From contig JAEWLC010000032.1 in assembly GCA_023393475.1 (NCBI GenBank), forward strand, positions 1 to 51,968: a stretch of 51,968 bases of DNA. The letters run 5' to 3'. Below the pieces are notes generated by a model, which was not told the origin of the DNA, made no database searches, and saw nothing but the letters and a program-made list of their open reading frames with translations. The DNA is from Pseudomonadota bacterium (GTDB taxonomy: Bacteria > Pseudomonadota > Alphaproteobacteria > Rhizobiales > Devosiaceae). Both the position numbers and the translations under genes were made by a program. Shown here in pieces: positions 1 to 8,852 of the stretch; the stretch's first letter is position 1, and every line of letters begins with the position of its first letter.

Positions 1-51
1 GGTGCCCCACCGGTGCGTCAGGTTCGATCTAGCCACAAGCTCGACTCTTCA

Positions 52-72
52 CCTCCCCCTTCATGGGGGAGG
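52..72. repeat. Palindromic hairpin, REP-like
   Basis: A perfect 8-bp inverted repeat (CCTCCCCC / GGGGGAGG) with loop TTCAT lies just past the stop of the acyltransferase gene and is followed by a second G-rich run. Similar C-rich/G-rich palindromes are common as dispersed intergenic repeats in Hyphomicrobiales. No T-tract follows on either strand, so it is not a classical intrinsic terminator, but it could protect the 3' end of the upstream mRNA. Confidence 0.45.
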
Positions 73-100
73 CCGGGAGGGGGCAGTCTCTATCGGGAGC

Positions 101-895
101 CTACTCCGCCGCGGCGGGCTGGCCGAACTGTTGCTCGAGCAGCGCGCGTTCGTAGGCGAGGCGCGAACTGGCGCGCTGCGGTGCTTCGAAATTGTCGTCG
201 AGGGCCCGGGCGAAGAGCTTCTCGCGCTCGTCCTCGGTCGACATGAAGAACGGATAGCGCCGAAGCGTCGCCGGCAGCTTGGTGTTCACATAGGCGCCGA
301 ACAGCGCCACCGGGAATGCGAGGCCCGGATAGACGCGCACGCCCGACATCTCCTCGGACCCGAACACGCGGCGATAGAACGCAGTATGTTCCGGCCGCAC
401 CAGCGCCAGGCAGGCGTCGGCCTTGAAGAACAGCGAGGCCATGACCGCGATGCGCAGCGTCAGGAACGGCAGGGCCGGATAGGCAAGTGATGCTTCGTAG
501 TCGGCGGTGAAGCGGGACGGATCGATGAAGGTTTCGCCCCTATCGAGCAGCGGCTGCAGCACATCGGGGCAGCTCTTCATGCTGGGGCCGAAAGGATACT
601 TGGCGCTGACGTGATGCAATCGGATAGAACTGACCAGCTCACCGTCGATATGGACGCCGAAACTCATGCCGTTAGGCGCAGTATCGAGATCGTCTACAAC
701 AACCCCGGCATCGTTGAACGGAACGGATTCTTCGCGGCGATACGCTTCATAGCGCAAACGGTAGATCGGATTGTCCGTGACATCCATTCGAACCCGCGAA
801 TACTCGACGCGGTCCAGTATATCCATTAGCGTGCCGGCGAAGCGGGAGACGGGGGCAGCTGACGCCGCTGCCGAACCTTCAACATCCGAACGCAT
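101..895 (-). CDS. FeeM/LuxI-fold N-acyl amino acid synthase-like acyltransferase
   Basis: The product (264 aa from the ATG at 895) resembles FeeM-type N-acyl amino acid synthases, relatives of LuxI autoinducer synthases that move an acyl chain from a carrier protein to an amino acid or related amine. Visible family features are RLRYEAYRRE near residues 46-55, the beta strand FGVHIDGELVSSIRLH (79-94), a PSRF segment (126-129) and HTAFYRRVFG (170-179). The ATG at 895 has a GGAG six bases upstream. An in-frame GTG at 916 has a weaker ribosome site and would add 7 residues. There is no signal peptide, so it should be cytoplasmic. A C-terminal tail of about 70 residues extends past the core fold. 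The fold assignment is fairly sure; substrate and product are unknown. Confidence 0.7.
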   Translation of the reverse strand: MRSDVEGSAAASAAPVSRFAGTLMDILDRVEYSRVRMDVTDNPIYRLRYEAYRREESVPFNDAGVVVDDLDTAPNGMSFGVHIDGELVSSIRLHHVSAKYPFGPSMKSCPDVLQPLLDRGETFIDPSRFTADYEASLAYPALPFLTLRIAVMASLFFKADACLALVRPEHTAFYRRVFGSEEMSGVRVYPGLAFPVALFGAYVNTKLPATLRRYPFFMSTEDEREKLFARALDDNFEAPQRASSRLAYERALLEQQFGQPAAAE

Positions 896-923
896 AGAGA
901 ACTCCGCAACTTTCACGCAGAGC

Positions 924-938
924 TTAACCTTTCATTAG
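924..938. promoter_or_regulatory. Possible CtrA-like site
   Basis: TTAA-N7-TTAG lies 30 bases upstream of the acyltransferase start and matches 7 of 8 fixed positions of the alphaproteobacterial CtrA consensus TTAA-N7-TTAA. A second AT-rich element, GTTAA-AA-TTAAC, lies at 1042-1053 in the same intergenic stretch. These stand out in a GC-rich genome, but this is a motif match only. Confidence 0.25.
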
Positions 939-1048
939 CCATAATAAAATCGGGATTTCTCGCACGGGGGACGCGCGACCCACGCATAAGCACGTAGGCG
1001 AACGAACCATGGCGCGTTTGTGCTGGAATCGGAAGACTTTAGTTAAAA

Positions 1049-3382
1049 TTAACCACGTTTGCGGTTTGCCGCACCTACTGCGACCACGCGTTCGGTGGTG
1101 GCGCGCACATCCATGCGCGCGATCAGCTCGGCCACTTCCCGACGCGGCAGCGGCACACCGAAGAGGTAGCCCTGGATCTGGTCGACATTGGAGTGCTCGG
1201 CGATGAGGTTGAGCTGCTCGACGGTCTCCACGCCCTCGACCGTGACGGTGAGGTTGATGTCCTTGCCCAGCTGCGCAACGTTGCTGAGCAGCCGCATCGA
1301 ACGCGGGTTCTCGACGATGTCCATGACGAACGAGCGGTCGATCTTGAGCTTCGAAAACGGCAGCGCCTGCAGGTAGCTCAGGGACGAGTAGCCCGTGCCG
1401 AAATCGTCGAGCGCAATGCCGATGCCCTGCTTGGCCAGCTTGGCCAGGATCTTCGTGGCAGCGGCGCGTTCCTCGATCACCGCTGTCTCGGTGACCTCGA
1501 TTTCGAGCCGCTGCGGTTCGAGGCCCGAACTGGTCAGCGCATTCTTGACCATGGCGGCGACATCGGCATTGCGGAAATCGCGCGCCGAGATGTTGACCGA
1601 GACCGAGACGTCTTCCGGCCAGTTGCGGCACTCGGCCGAGGCCGTGGTGAGAACCCAGCGGCTGATCTCGGAGATGAGCCCCGTCTCCTCGGCAATGGGA
1701 ATGAACAGCGACGGCGGGATCGAGCCGAGCTCCGGGTGATGCCAGCGCGCCAGCGCCTCGCAGCTCACCACGCGCCGGGTCTTGAGGTCGACGATCGGCT
1801 GGAACACCAGCGACAGGCCGCCATCGGCCACCGTCTGCTTGAGCTCGGCCTTGAGGCGCTGGCGATAGCGGTAGTCGGTGTCCATCTCGTCGTGGAACAC
1901 CTGGCTGCGACCCTTGCCCAGCGCCTTGGCCTTGTAGAGCGCAAGGTCGGCCTTGGTCATCAGCCCATCGAGATCGTCCGCCCCGTCGGTGACGGTGACG
2001 ACACCGATCGAGACATTGACCCAGAACACCTCGCCCTCGACCTCGAACGGGCCACGGAAGCCTTCGAGGATTTTCTCGGGATCGTTGATCGTATCGGCCG
2101 GCAGCACACCGCCGGACCGGTAGACGACATACTCGTCGCCACCCAGCCGTGCCACGAGGCTGTCCTTGCCGAGGACGCGCGTCAGGCGCTCGGAGGTCTC
2201 GATCAGCACGCGGTCGCCGATCAGGTGGCCCATCGTGTCGTTGACATGCTTGAAGTCGTCGATGTCGACGATCAGCAGCATGGCCATGTCGTCGGCATGC
2301 TTGCCGCGCTTGCCGCGACGCCGGCGCTCGAGATCGGCCTCGACCTGCTCGGTGAAATAGGCGCGGTTCGGCAGGCCGGTGAGCGTGTCGTAATGCGCCA
2401 TGTAGTTGATGCGCTCTTCGGCCTTCACGCGCTCGGTGATGTCTTCGAACAGCAGCACGGTCTTGTCGAGCCGCGACGAAACGGTCACTTCGCAGAACTG
2501 GCCGTCGGCGAGCTTCAGCACCACCTTGCCGCCGCTGCCGGCGTTGACCGTGTCGAGCAGCTGCGTGGCGGAGCGCGGCGGAATGGTGCCGCGCTGTGCC
2601 GCGGCAGTGATCATCGCTGCGAACGGTCGCCCCGACCAGTCGCCGGTCATGAAGCTTGAGAACACCAGTTCGGCGCGGTCGTTGGCGACGGCGATGAGCC
2701 CGTTCTCGTCGAGCATGCAGAGGCCATGCTGCATGGTCTCGAGCGCCGTATCGAGTTCGGAGGCCAACCGCGTCGCCTCGATGCGGCCATGCACCGCGCG
2801 CAGCAGGATGGCCCGGATATTGGCCGAAATCCGGCGCAGCGACAGGACGAACGTGATCAGCACCACCGACAGCGTCAGGGTGTGGAAGGTGCCGTCGAAC
2901 AGCATGCCGATGCCCATGCCGATCGACATGATGCCCATCTGGATGGTCACCAGCCGGTCGATGGCGAAGTTACGTCCGACGACGCCCACCAGCACGGCGG
3001 CAGTCACCGAGAGCGAGCTCATTTCGGCGAAGGCCGTGTTCACCACGAGGAAGCTGTAGGCCATCCACACCGCATAGAGCGCGGCAATGGCGGCAGCGCC
3101 GACCGTCGAGCGGAGTTCCCACTGGCTGGCAGTGGCGACATCGTCGTCGGCGATCTGAGCCCGCTCGAAGGCACGCATGTCGAAATCGCGGGCGATGCCG
3201 ACGAGCACGAAGGCGACCGCAATACCGGCAAGCACCCACGAACCGGCCTCGAGGCCGGCGACGACCGCGACAAGCGCCGACGAAAAGGCGCCCAGAATCA
3301 TGACGCGCCGGTCAGCGTAAAGCGACCGGATCATCGACACGTAGTCGACGGGCGGCAATGTCTTATGTGCAGGCTCGAACAT
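1049..3382 (-). CDS. Membrane-anchored PAS-GGDEF-EAL cyclic-di-GMP protein
   Basis: This 777-aa protein has about six hydrophobic segments in residues 25-185, a PAS-like region (about 205-320), a GGDEF domain (about 330-490) and an EAL domain (about 510-765). The cyclase signature is GGDEY (414-418). The phosphodiesterase motifs EAL (542-544) and DDFGTGYSS (659-667) are intact, so both synthesis and breakdown of c-di-GMP are possible. The four residues at the inhibitory I-site position read GKDS rather than RxxD, so product inhibition is probably absent. The ATG at 3382 was chosen; TTG and GTG codons 9-12 bases further upstream are alternatives. It is transcribed divergently from phhB. Confidence 0.92.
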   Translation of the reverse strand: MFEPAHKTLPPVDYVSMIRSLYADRRVMILGAFSSALVAVVAGLEAGSWVLAGIAVAFVLVGIARDFDMRAFERAQIADDDVATASQWELRSTVGAAAIAALYAVWMAYSFLVVNTAFAEMSSLSVTAAVLVGVVGRNFAIDRLVTIQMGIMSIGMGIGMLFDGTFHTLTLSVVLITFVLSLRRISANIRAILLRAVHGRIEATRLASELDTALETMQHGLCMLDENGLIAVANDRAELVFSSFMTGDWSGRPFAAMITAAAQRGTIPPRSATQLLDTVNAGSGGKVVLKLADGQFCEVTVSSRLDKTVLLFEDITERVKAEERINYMAHYDTLTGLPNRAYFTEQVEADLERRRRGKRGKHADDMAMLLIVDIDDFKHVNDTMGHLIGDRVLIETSERLTRVLGKDSLVARLGGDEYVVYRSGGVLPADTINDPEKILEGFRGPFEVEGEVFWVNVSIGVVTVTDGADDLDGLMTKADLALYKAKALGKGRSQVFHDEMDTDYRYRQRLKAELKQTVADGGLSLVFQPIVDLKTRRVVSCEALARWHHPELGSIPPSLFIPIAEETGLISEISRWVLTTASAECRNWPEDVSVSVNISARDFRNADVAAMVKNALTSSGLEPQRLEIEVTETAVIEERAAATKILAKLAKQGIGIALDDFGTGYSSLSYLQALPFSKLKIDRSFVMDIVENPRSMRLLSNVAQLGKDINLTVTVEGVETVEQLNLIAEHSNVDQIQGYLFGVPLPRREVAELIARMDVRATTERVVAVGAANRKRG

Positions 3383-3630
3383 GGACCTCACCAAGGTGTG
3401 AGCGATCTTGCCGGGTAGGCGTTAATGCGGGCTTTCGAGTAGCGCTCGGACGGGGTGCGACTAGGGCTTGGGCGCAGCTTTCCCCGGCCATTCACGGCAA
3501 GTGGTTTACGCTTCCTTTTGAACAGGTTTCAGATTTGCACGAAGCGAATGAAATCAGCGGCTTGCCCCGCCATGCTTCGGGCACTTTGCGCCCCGAGAGT
3601 GCCAATCCATTGCAGCAGAGGTGATCGATA

Positions 3631-3921
3631 ATGGCGGAAAGACTCGAGGCAGCGCAGCGCGAGGCGGCACTGAGGAAGCTCAACGGCTGGATCTACGATC
3701 CGGCGACCGATGCCATCAGCCACGACTTCAAGTTCAAGTCCTTCTCCGAGGCCTTTTCCTTCATGACGCGGGTGGCGCTCGCCGCCGAGAAAATGGACCA
3801 TCATCCCGAATGGTCCAACACCTACAACAAGGTCCGCATCACGTTGACCACCCATTCGGCGGGCGGGCTGACCAGCAAGGATGTTGCGCTGGCCGAAAAG
3901 ATCGACCGGGTGATGATCTGA
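3631..3921 (+). CDS. phhB: Pterin-4a-carbinolamine dehydratase
   Basis: The 96-aa product is full length for PCD/DCoH. It dehydrates 4a-hydroxytetrahydropterin, recycling the cofactor of aromatic amino acid hydroxylases. The active-site block EKMDHHPEWSNTYNKV (about residues 53-68) and the later TTHSAGGLT carry the family histidines and tryptophan. AGAGG about 10 bases upstream serves the ATG. No phenylalanine hydroxylase is in the window, so its partner pathway is not shown here. The 236-bp region before it is shared with the divergent GGDEF-EAL gene and holds no other gene that I can see. Confidence 0.93.
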   Translation: MAERLEAAQREAALRKLNGWIYDPATDAISHDFKFKSFSEAFSFMTRVALAAEKMDHHPEWSNTYNKVRITLTTHSAGGLTSKDVALAEKIDRVMI

Positions 3922-3978
3922 CGCCGCGCTTTGCGCATTCGCTCGACCTCGGCCATGATGGCGTTAGGGGAGAGACGA

Positions 3979-4983
3979 ATGCGCGCTGCGCGCCTGCACG
4001 CACCGGGAACAATGCTGGTCGAGGACGTCCCGCGTCCGACACCGGGCCCAAATGATCTGCTCGTCCGTGTCGAGGCCTGCGGCATCTGCGGTTCCGACCG
4101 TCACATGTTCAGAGGCGAGTACCCGACGGCCAAGCCCGTCACGCTCGGGCACGAATTCTCCGGCATCGTCGAAGCGGTAGGCGCGGCGGTCGACGATGTT
4201 GCCGTCGGCGCCCGTGTTACCGGCGACCCCAATATCTCCTGCGGCCAATGCGACTATTGCCGCACCGGACGGCCGAACCTCTGTGCTTCGCTGAGCCCTA
4301 TCGGCGTGATGCGCGACGGAGGCTTTGCCGAATACGTGCTCGTTCCGGCGGCGCAGGCGGCGATATTGCCGGCCGATCTCGACCCGCGCCACGGCGCGTT
4401 CTGCGAACCGGTCTCCTGCTGCATCCACGCCATCGACGTCGCCCGGATCCCGGCCGGCGGGTCGGTGCTGATCATTGGTGGCGGCGTTATCGGCCTCCTG
4501 ATGGTGCAGCTTTCGCGCCTCGCCGGAGCCGGAACAATAGTGCTGTCCACCCGGCAGGCGCCGCGTCGCGCTCTGGCGCTCGAACTGGGCGCAACCGGCG
4601 TGGCCGATGCTGCCGGCGGCGATGACGCAATCGCCGCCGTCCTGCCCGGTGGCGCCGACGTCGTCTTCGAATGCGCCGGCCTCGGCGAAACCCTGCAGCA
4701 GGCGACGCGGCTGGCACGGCGCGGCGGCGCGGTCGTGCTGTTCGGCGTTGTCCCCGAGGCGGACCACGTCACCCTCTCGCCATTCGATCTCCTGACCCGC
4801 GAACTCCGCCTCGAGAGCGCCTGGCTCAATCCGCTGACCCACCGGCGGGCCGCCGAGCTGATTGCCTCGAAAACCCTGGCGCTCGACCCGCTGATCACCC
4901 GCACGATCGGGATCGAAGAGGTGCCGCAGGTGATCGGGGCATCGCCCCAGTTCGGCGAGATCAAGGTGATTATGGCACGTTGA
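3979..4983 (+). CDS. Zinc-dependent alcohol/polyol dehydrogenase (MDR family)
   Basis: This is a medium-chain dehydrogenase of 334 aa from the ATG at 3979, which follows AGGGGAGAG; an upstream ATG at 3931 would add 16 unconserved residues. The catalytic zinc residues are in CGICGSD and GHEF. The structural zinc cysteines are in CGQCDYCRTGRPNLC. The NAD(P)-binding turn is IIGGGVIGLL. The layout fits sorbitol, threonine or L-idonate-type dehydrogenases that oxidise a secondary alcohol. The substrate cannot be told from sequence. It starts 57 bases after phhB and may be co-transcribed with it. Confidence 0.9.
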   Translation: MRAARLHAPGTMLVEDVPRPTPGPNDLLVRVEACGICGSDRHMFRGEYPTAKPVTLGHEFSGIVEAVGAAVDDVAVGARVTGDPNISCGQCDYCRTGRPNLCASLSPIGVMRDGGFAEYVLVPAAQAAILPADLDPRHGAFCEPVSCCIHAIDVARIPAGGSVLIIGGGVIGLLMVQLSRLAGAGTIVLSTRQAPRRALALELGATGVADAAGGDDAIAAVLPGGADVVFECAGLGETLQQATRLARRGGAVVLFGVVPEADHVTLSPFDLLTRELRLESAWLNPLTHRRAAELIASKTLALDPLITRTIGIEEVPQVIGASPQFGEIKVIMAR

Positions 4984-5141
4984 GAACTGCCGGGACGAAA
5001 GTCCGCAGGCAATTTCGCGTATTCCCATGATTGTGCCGCAGTTTTCGTCCTTCATCGGTTGCGAACGATGGTCTCTTGCCCCATCTTCGCTCCACTCACT
5101 TTCCGACAAGTTCTGGGGAACGCCCCGCCGGAGGACCGCTG

Positions 5142-7397
5142 ATGCCGCATAGTACCCCCCTGATCTCCACGATCGTCGCGGGTCTGGTGCTGGCGTTCAT
5201 CCTCGGCACCATCGCCAACAAGCTGCGCATGCCGCCGCTCGTCGGTTATCTGATCGCCGGCGTACTGGTGGGCCCCAATACACCCGGCTTCGTGGGCGAT
5301 ACCGAGCTGGCCACCGAACTCAGCGAGATCGGCGTCATCCTGCTGATGTTCGGCGTGGGTCTCCATTTCTCGCTCAAGGACCTCCTCTCCGTGCGGGCGC
5401 TCGCCGTGCCGGGCGCCATCGTGCAGATCGGCGGCGCCACCCTGATGGGCCTCGCCCTCGGACTGCTGCTCGGCTGGGGCCTCGGGGCCGGCCTGATGTT
5501 CGGCCTCGCCCTCTCGGTCGCGTCGACGGTCGTGCTGCTCAAGGCGCTGGAAGACCGGCACATGCTGGACAGCGAGAAGGGTCGCATTGCCGTCGGCTGG
5601 CTGATCGTCGAGGACCTCGCCATGGTCCTCGCCCTCGTGCTCATCCCGGCGCTGGCCTCGGTCTCGGGAAATGGCGCGGCGGACTACCACGACTCCTTCA
5701 TCGACTTCATCCAGCGCTTCACCGGCCCGCTCGGCCTCGTCGGCATCCTGTCGATCACCGTCGTCAAGATGGCCGCCTTCGTCGGCTTCATGCTGGTGGT
5801 CGGCCGCCGGCTGATCCCCATGCTGCTGCACTACACCGCCCATACCGGCAGCCGCGAACTGTTCCGCCTTGCCGTCCTCGCCATTGCCCTCGGCGTGGCC
5901 GCGGGCGCGGCCTACCTGTTCGGCGTGTCGCTGGCGCTTGGTGCGTTCTTCGCCGGCATGATCCTCAGCGAGAGCGAACTCAGCCATCGCGCCGCCCAGG
6001 AAAGCCTGCCGCTGCGCGATGCCTTCGCCGTGCTGTTCTTCGTCGCCGTCGGCATGCTGTTCGACCCGGGCATCCTGATCACCAACCCGCTGCCGGTGCT
6101 TGCCACCGTGTTCATCATCCTGATCGGCAAGTCGGTGCTCGCCTATATCATCGTCACCGCCTTCAAGCGGCCGGTGGGCACCGCCCTGATCGTGTCGGCA
6201 AGCCTTGCGCAGATCGGCGAGTTCTCCTTCATCCTCGCCAGCCTCGGCGTCGGCCTCAACATCCTGCCCGAGGAAGGTCGCGACCTCATCCTCGCGGGCG
6301 CCATCCTGTCGATCGTCCTCAACCCGGTGATCTTCCTCGCCGTCGATGCGCTGCGGCCGTGGCTCGAGAAGCGCTTCGACCGCCCGGCCGAGGCCGTCGT
6401 CGCCGTGCCCGCCGGCGAACGCGTCGAGCCCGATCTCACCACGTCGGCCGTGCGCCCCAGCGAAATCGTGCCGGAACCGGAGCCGACCGAAGTGGCGACC
6501 GGCAAGACCGGCCATGTCGTCGTCATCGGCTTCGGCCGTGTCGGCTCAGTGGTCGGCGAGGCACTGCTCGAATCGAAGACCCCCTTCGTCGTCGTCGAGG
6601 ACGCCGAAGGGAGGGCCGCGGCTGCCATGGCCAAGGGCATCGAGGTCGTGATCGGCAACGCCGCCGCGTCGCGCGTGCTGAACCTTGCCAATGTCGCCGC
6701 CGCATCGGCCGTGGTGATCGCCATACCGAATGCGTTCGAAGCCGGACAGGCGACCGAGCAGACGCGCAAGCAGAACCCCAAGGTCCTGATCGTCGCCCGC
6801 GCCCACTCCGACGAGGAGGAGTCGCATCTCAAGGCGCTGGGCGCCAACATCGTGATCCTCGGCGAGCGCGAGATCGGCCTCGGCATGGTCGATGTGATCA
6901 ACCGCGACAGCAAGGCGGTGGCCGAGATCACGGCCGCCGACGCCGTCGAGGCTGTGCTGAGGCCACTGGCCGCGGCCGGCGCGGCCAGGCTGCCGCCTGA
7001 TCCGAACCTTCTGGCCGAGGCGATCGAAGCCGCGCAGGCTCGGGTGCAGCACGTGGACGCTGGCCCGGCCGAGCCGCCGGCCGTCGTCGCCTCCTATGGC
7101 GAGGAGCCCGACGCCCCCGACGTCGACGAGGTCGAGCAAGGCTATGTCGAGGACTACGTGGTCGAAGCCGAAGAGATTGGCGACCTCGCGGCCCTCGATG
7201 GCGAAGCCGCCGTTCCGGCCGAACTCGTGACGCCAGCCGAGCCGGAAGCCCCCATCGAGGCGCCCGTCGCCACTTCGCGTCCCGCGACGCCGGCCACCAC
7301 GCCGGGCAGCCCGTTCACCGCCAGGGCGGAGCCCGCGCCCTCGGCCCCGTTCAACCCGGAAGTGCCGCCACCCCTCGTCGAAGAGGAGAAAGCCTAA
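5142..7397 (+). CDS. CPA2 monovalent cation:proton antiporter, Kef/YbaL type, with TrkA-N domain
   Basis: This is a 751-aa membrane transporter. Residues 1 to about 400 form about 12 hydrophobic segments typical of CPA2 Na+/H+ or K+/H+ exchangers. A linker leads to a TrkA-N nucleotide-binding domain near residues 455-580, with the Rossmann turn GFGRVG. The last 140 residues or so are Pro/Ala/Glu/Val-rich and look disordered, which is longer than in E. coli YbaL. The ATG at 5142 is preceded by GGAGG at good spacing; the open frame continues upstream without a better start. Likely role: potassium efflux or pH and electrophile stress homeostasis. Ion choice is inferred from the family. Confidence 0.9.
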   Translation: MPHSTPLISTIVAGLVLAFILGTIANKLRMPPLVGYLIAGVLVGPNTPGFVGDTELATELSEIGVILLMFGVGLHFSLKDLLSVRALAVPGAIVQIGGATLMGLALGLLLGWGLGAGLMFGLALSVASTVVLLKALEDRHMLDSEKGRIAVGWLIVEDLAMVLALVLIPALASVSGNGAADYHDSFIDFIQRFTGPLGLVGILSITVVKMAAFVGFMLVVGRRLIPMLLHYTAHTGSRELFRLAVLAIALGVAAGAAYLFGVSLALGAFFAGMILSESELSHRAAQESLPLRDAFAVLFFVAVGMLFDPGILITNPLPVLATVFIILIGKSVLAYIIVTAFKRPVGTALIVSASLAQIGEFSFILASLGVGLNILPEEGRDLILAGAILSIVLNPVIFLAVDALRPWLEKRFDRPAEAVVAVPAGERVEPDLTTSAVRPSEIVPEPEPTEVATGKTGHVVVIGFGRVGSVVGEALLESKTPFVVVEDAEGRAAAAMAKGIEVVIGNAAASRVLNLANVAAASAVVIAIPNAFEAGQATEQTRKQNPKVLIVARAHSDEEESHLKALGANIVILGEREIGLGMVDVINRDSKAVAEITAADAVEAVLRPLAAAGAARLPPDPNLLAEAIEAAQARVQHVDAGPAEPPAVVASYGEEPDAPDVDEVEQGYVEDYVVEAEEIGDLAALDGEAAVPAELVTPAEPEAPIEAPVATSRPATPATTPGSPFTARAEPAPSAPFNPEVPPPLVEEEKA

Positions 7398-7414
7398 GCC
7401 TAAGGCAAGGCTTT
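7389..7414 (+). terminator. Weak hairpin after antiporter gene
   Basis: AAAGCCT overlapping the antiporter stop codon pairs with AGGCTTT at 7408-7414, followed by CTTCATT. The stem is 7 bp and the T-tract is poor, so termination here is only a possibility. Confidence 0.3.
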
Positions 7415-7480
7415 CTTCATTGCGCGCTTCCTATATCCTACTCCAGCGGTCGAGTTAGCGCCGCGTCGGATCGCTTCGCG

Positions 7481-7909
7481 ATGATTTCGCAAAAGGCCAA
7501 ATACGCGCTCAGGGCGCTGGTCGCGCTCACCAAGGTGCCGCAGGGCGAGTCGCTGATGATCTCGGAGATCTCGCGCGGCCAGGCGATCCCGAAGAAATTC
7601 CTCGAACAGATCCTGCTGGAACTGAAGCGGGCGGGCATCGTCATGAGCCGCCGCGGCCGCCTGGGTGGCTATGTGCTGCTGCGTGCGCCCGACAAGGTCA
7701 CCTTCGGCGAAGTCCTTCGCCTGATCGACGGACCGATCGCCCCGCTCCCCTGCCTGTCGAAGATCGCCTATCGCCGTTGTTCCGATTGCGCCGACGAATC
7801 GAGTTGCGAGATCCGCCACGTCTTCGCCCGCGTCACCATCGCGACGCGCGAAGTGCTGGACAGCACCACACTCGCGGACGCCGTCGTGGCCCACGACGTG
7901 CTGGTCTAG
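7481..7909 (+). CDS. Rrf2-family transcriptional regulator with cysteine cluster
   Basis: This 142-aa regulator begins with the winged-helix signature of Rrf2 proteins (residues 1-65, including ISQKAKYALRAL and RRGRLGGYVL). Four cysteines follow: C91, C100, C103 and C109. Rrf2 proteins such as IscR, NsrR and RirA use three cysteines in this region to bind an iron-sulfur cluster that senses iron, NO or redox state; the spacing here (C-x8-C-x2-C-x5-C) differs from IscR. The target is unknown. The neighbouring antiporter upstream is a possible target by proximity only. Its 3' end overlaps the convergent phosphotransferase gene by 4 bases. Confidence 0.88.
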   Translation: MISQKAKYALRALVALTKVPQGESLMISEISRGQAIPKKFLEQILLELKRAGIVMSRRGRLGGYVLLRAPDKVTFGEVLRLIDGPIAPLPCLSKIAYRRCSDCADESSCEIRHVFARVTIATREVLDSTTLADAVVAHDVLV

Positions 7910-8796
7910 GTTCGATAGAGGCCCAGCTCCTTCAGTTCCGCCACCCAGTTGGTGACGTTGGCCACCGCCCTTTCATCGGGCAGGAAGCCTTCGGCCAGCT
8001 CGGCCAGCCGCAAGGCCGAACTGTAGAGCATCACCGTGTCCCGATCTATGCTGACCCCGGTAAGCTGCTGGTATCGCTCGATGATGCGCAGCGTGAGATC
8101 GGCTGAAATCCAGTTGCTGTAGCTGAGATCGCGGTGCCGGGAGCCGAAACCGGAATCGGCGAAGTCGAACACCCCGTTGAGCAGGCCCGTCTCGTGGTCG
8201 AAGGCCATATTCCAGCCATGGCCATCGAAATAGCCGTAGATCTGCTCGCTGCCGGCGATGCTCAGCTTGCGATAGGCAGCCACGGTGCGGGTAAGGAAGG
8301 CCTTGTAGCCCGCTGGCAATTTGGGGCCGGCGCCCTCGATGATCTCATCGGGCGACATCCAGGGATCGACTGCTACTGCGCCGGCCTGTTGCATGCGGTT
8401 GAGCGGCAGCGCGTGCAGTTCGGCGTAAAGCTGCGCCATGCGGAGCGCCAGGGCATCGCGCCGATAGTCGTCCAGCTGCGCATAGTGAACTGCCTCGAGG
8501 GCGGACCCCGGGATCTTCAGATGCTGGGTGAAAGGCGTGGGCCCCTCATGCAGGGTGATCTGCGGGAGGGCCATGGTGATGCGGGGCTTAAGGAATTGAA
8601 GCACGCCGACTTCCCGGCGCAGCCGGGCTTCCGCATCCGGCTTCCGGGGAAACTTGAAAATCCAGCCGTCGCACTCGAGCGCGACACTGTCGAATCCGTC
8701 GCTGAGGGTAGCGAAATTGCCGCCGACGAACTGTGGCAGCGTACTGACGACGAGCGCACGATAGCGAGCGATCTCCGCCGCCGGCACCTCCTCCAT
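7906..8796 (-). CDS. Aminoglycoside-phosphotransferase-fold (APH) protein
   Basis: This is a 296-aa kinase-like protein of the APH/choline kinase superfamily, numbered from the ATG at 8796, which has GGGGGA upstream; a TTG at 8814 is an alternative. The catalytic loop reads YFDGHGWN, so the aspartate (D191) and asparagine (N196) are kept, while the usual HG before the aspartate is YF. The metal-binding aspartate is in GVFDFADSG (D211). The small molecule it phosphorylates is unknown. Nothing suggests a resistance island; it sits among ordinary chromosomal genes. Confidence 0.75.
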   Translation of the reverse strand: MEEVPAAEIARYRALVVSTLPQFVGGNFATLSDGFDSVALECDGWIFKFPRKPDAEARLRREVGVLQFLKPRITMALPQITLHEGPTPFTQHLKIPGSALEAVHYAQLDDYRRDALALRMAQLYAELHALPLNRMQQAGAVAVDPWMSPDEIIEGAGPKLPAGYKAFLTRTVAAYRKLSIAGSEQIYGYFDGHGWNMAFDHETGLLNGVFDFADSGFGSRHRDLSYSNWISADLTLRIIERYQQLTGVSIDRDTVMLYSSALRLAELAEGFLPDERAVANVTNWVAELKELGLYRT

Positions 8797-8852
8797 CGTC
8801 GCGTCCCCCGTCAAGCCGCAACGAATCTAGACGAGTGCCGGTGAAAGTCCAA

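Noticed and set aside
101..895. Calling the first gene an acyl-homoserine-lactone synthase (luxI)
   Set aside because: It shares the fold, but length and motifs fit the FeeM-type group better, and no luxR gene is adjacent.
7906..8796. Antibiotic resistance gene
   Set aside because: The APH fold is also used by many metabolic kinases; the catalytic loop is atypical and the context is chromosomal and ordinary.
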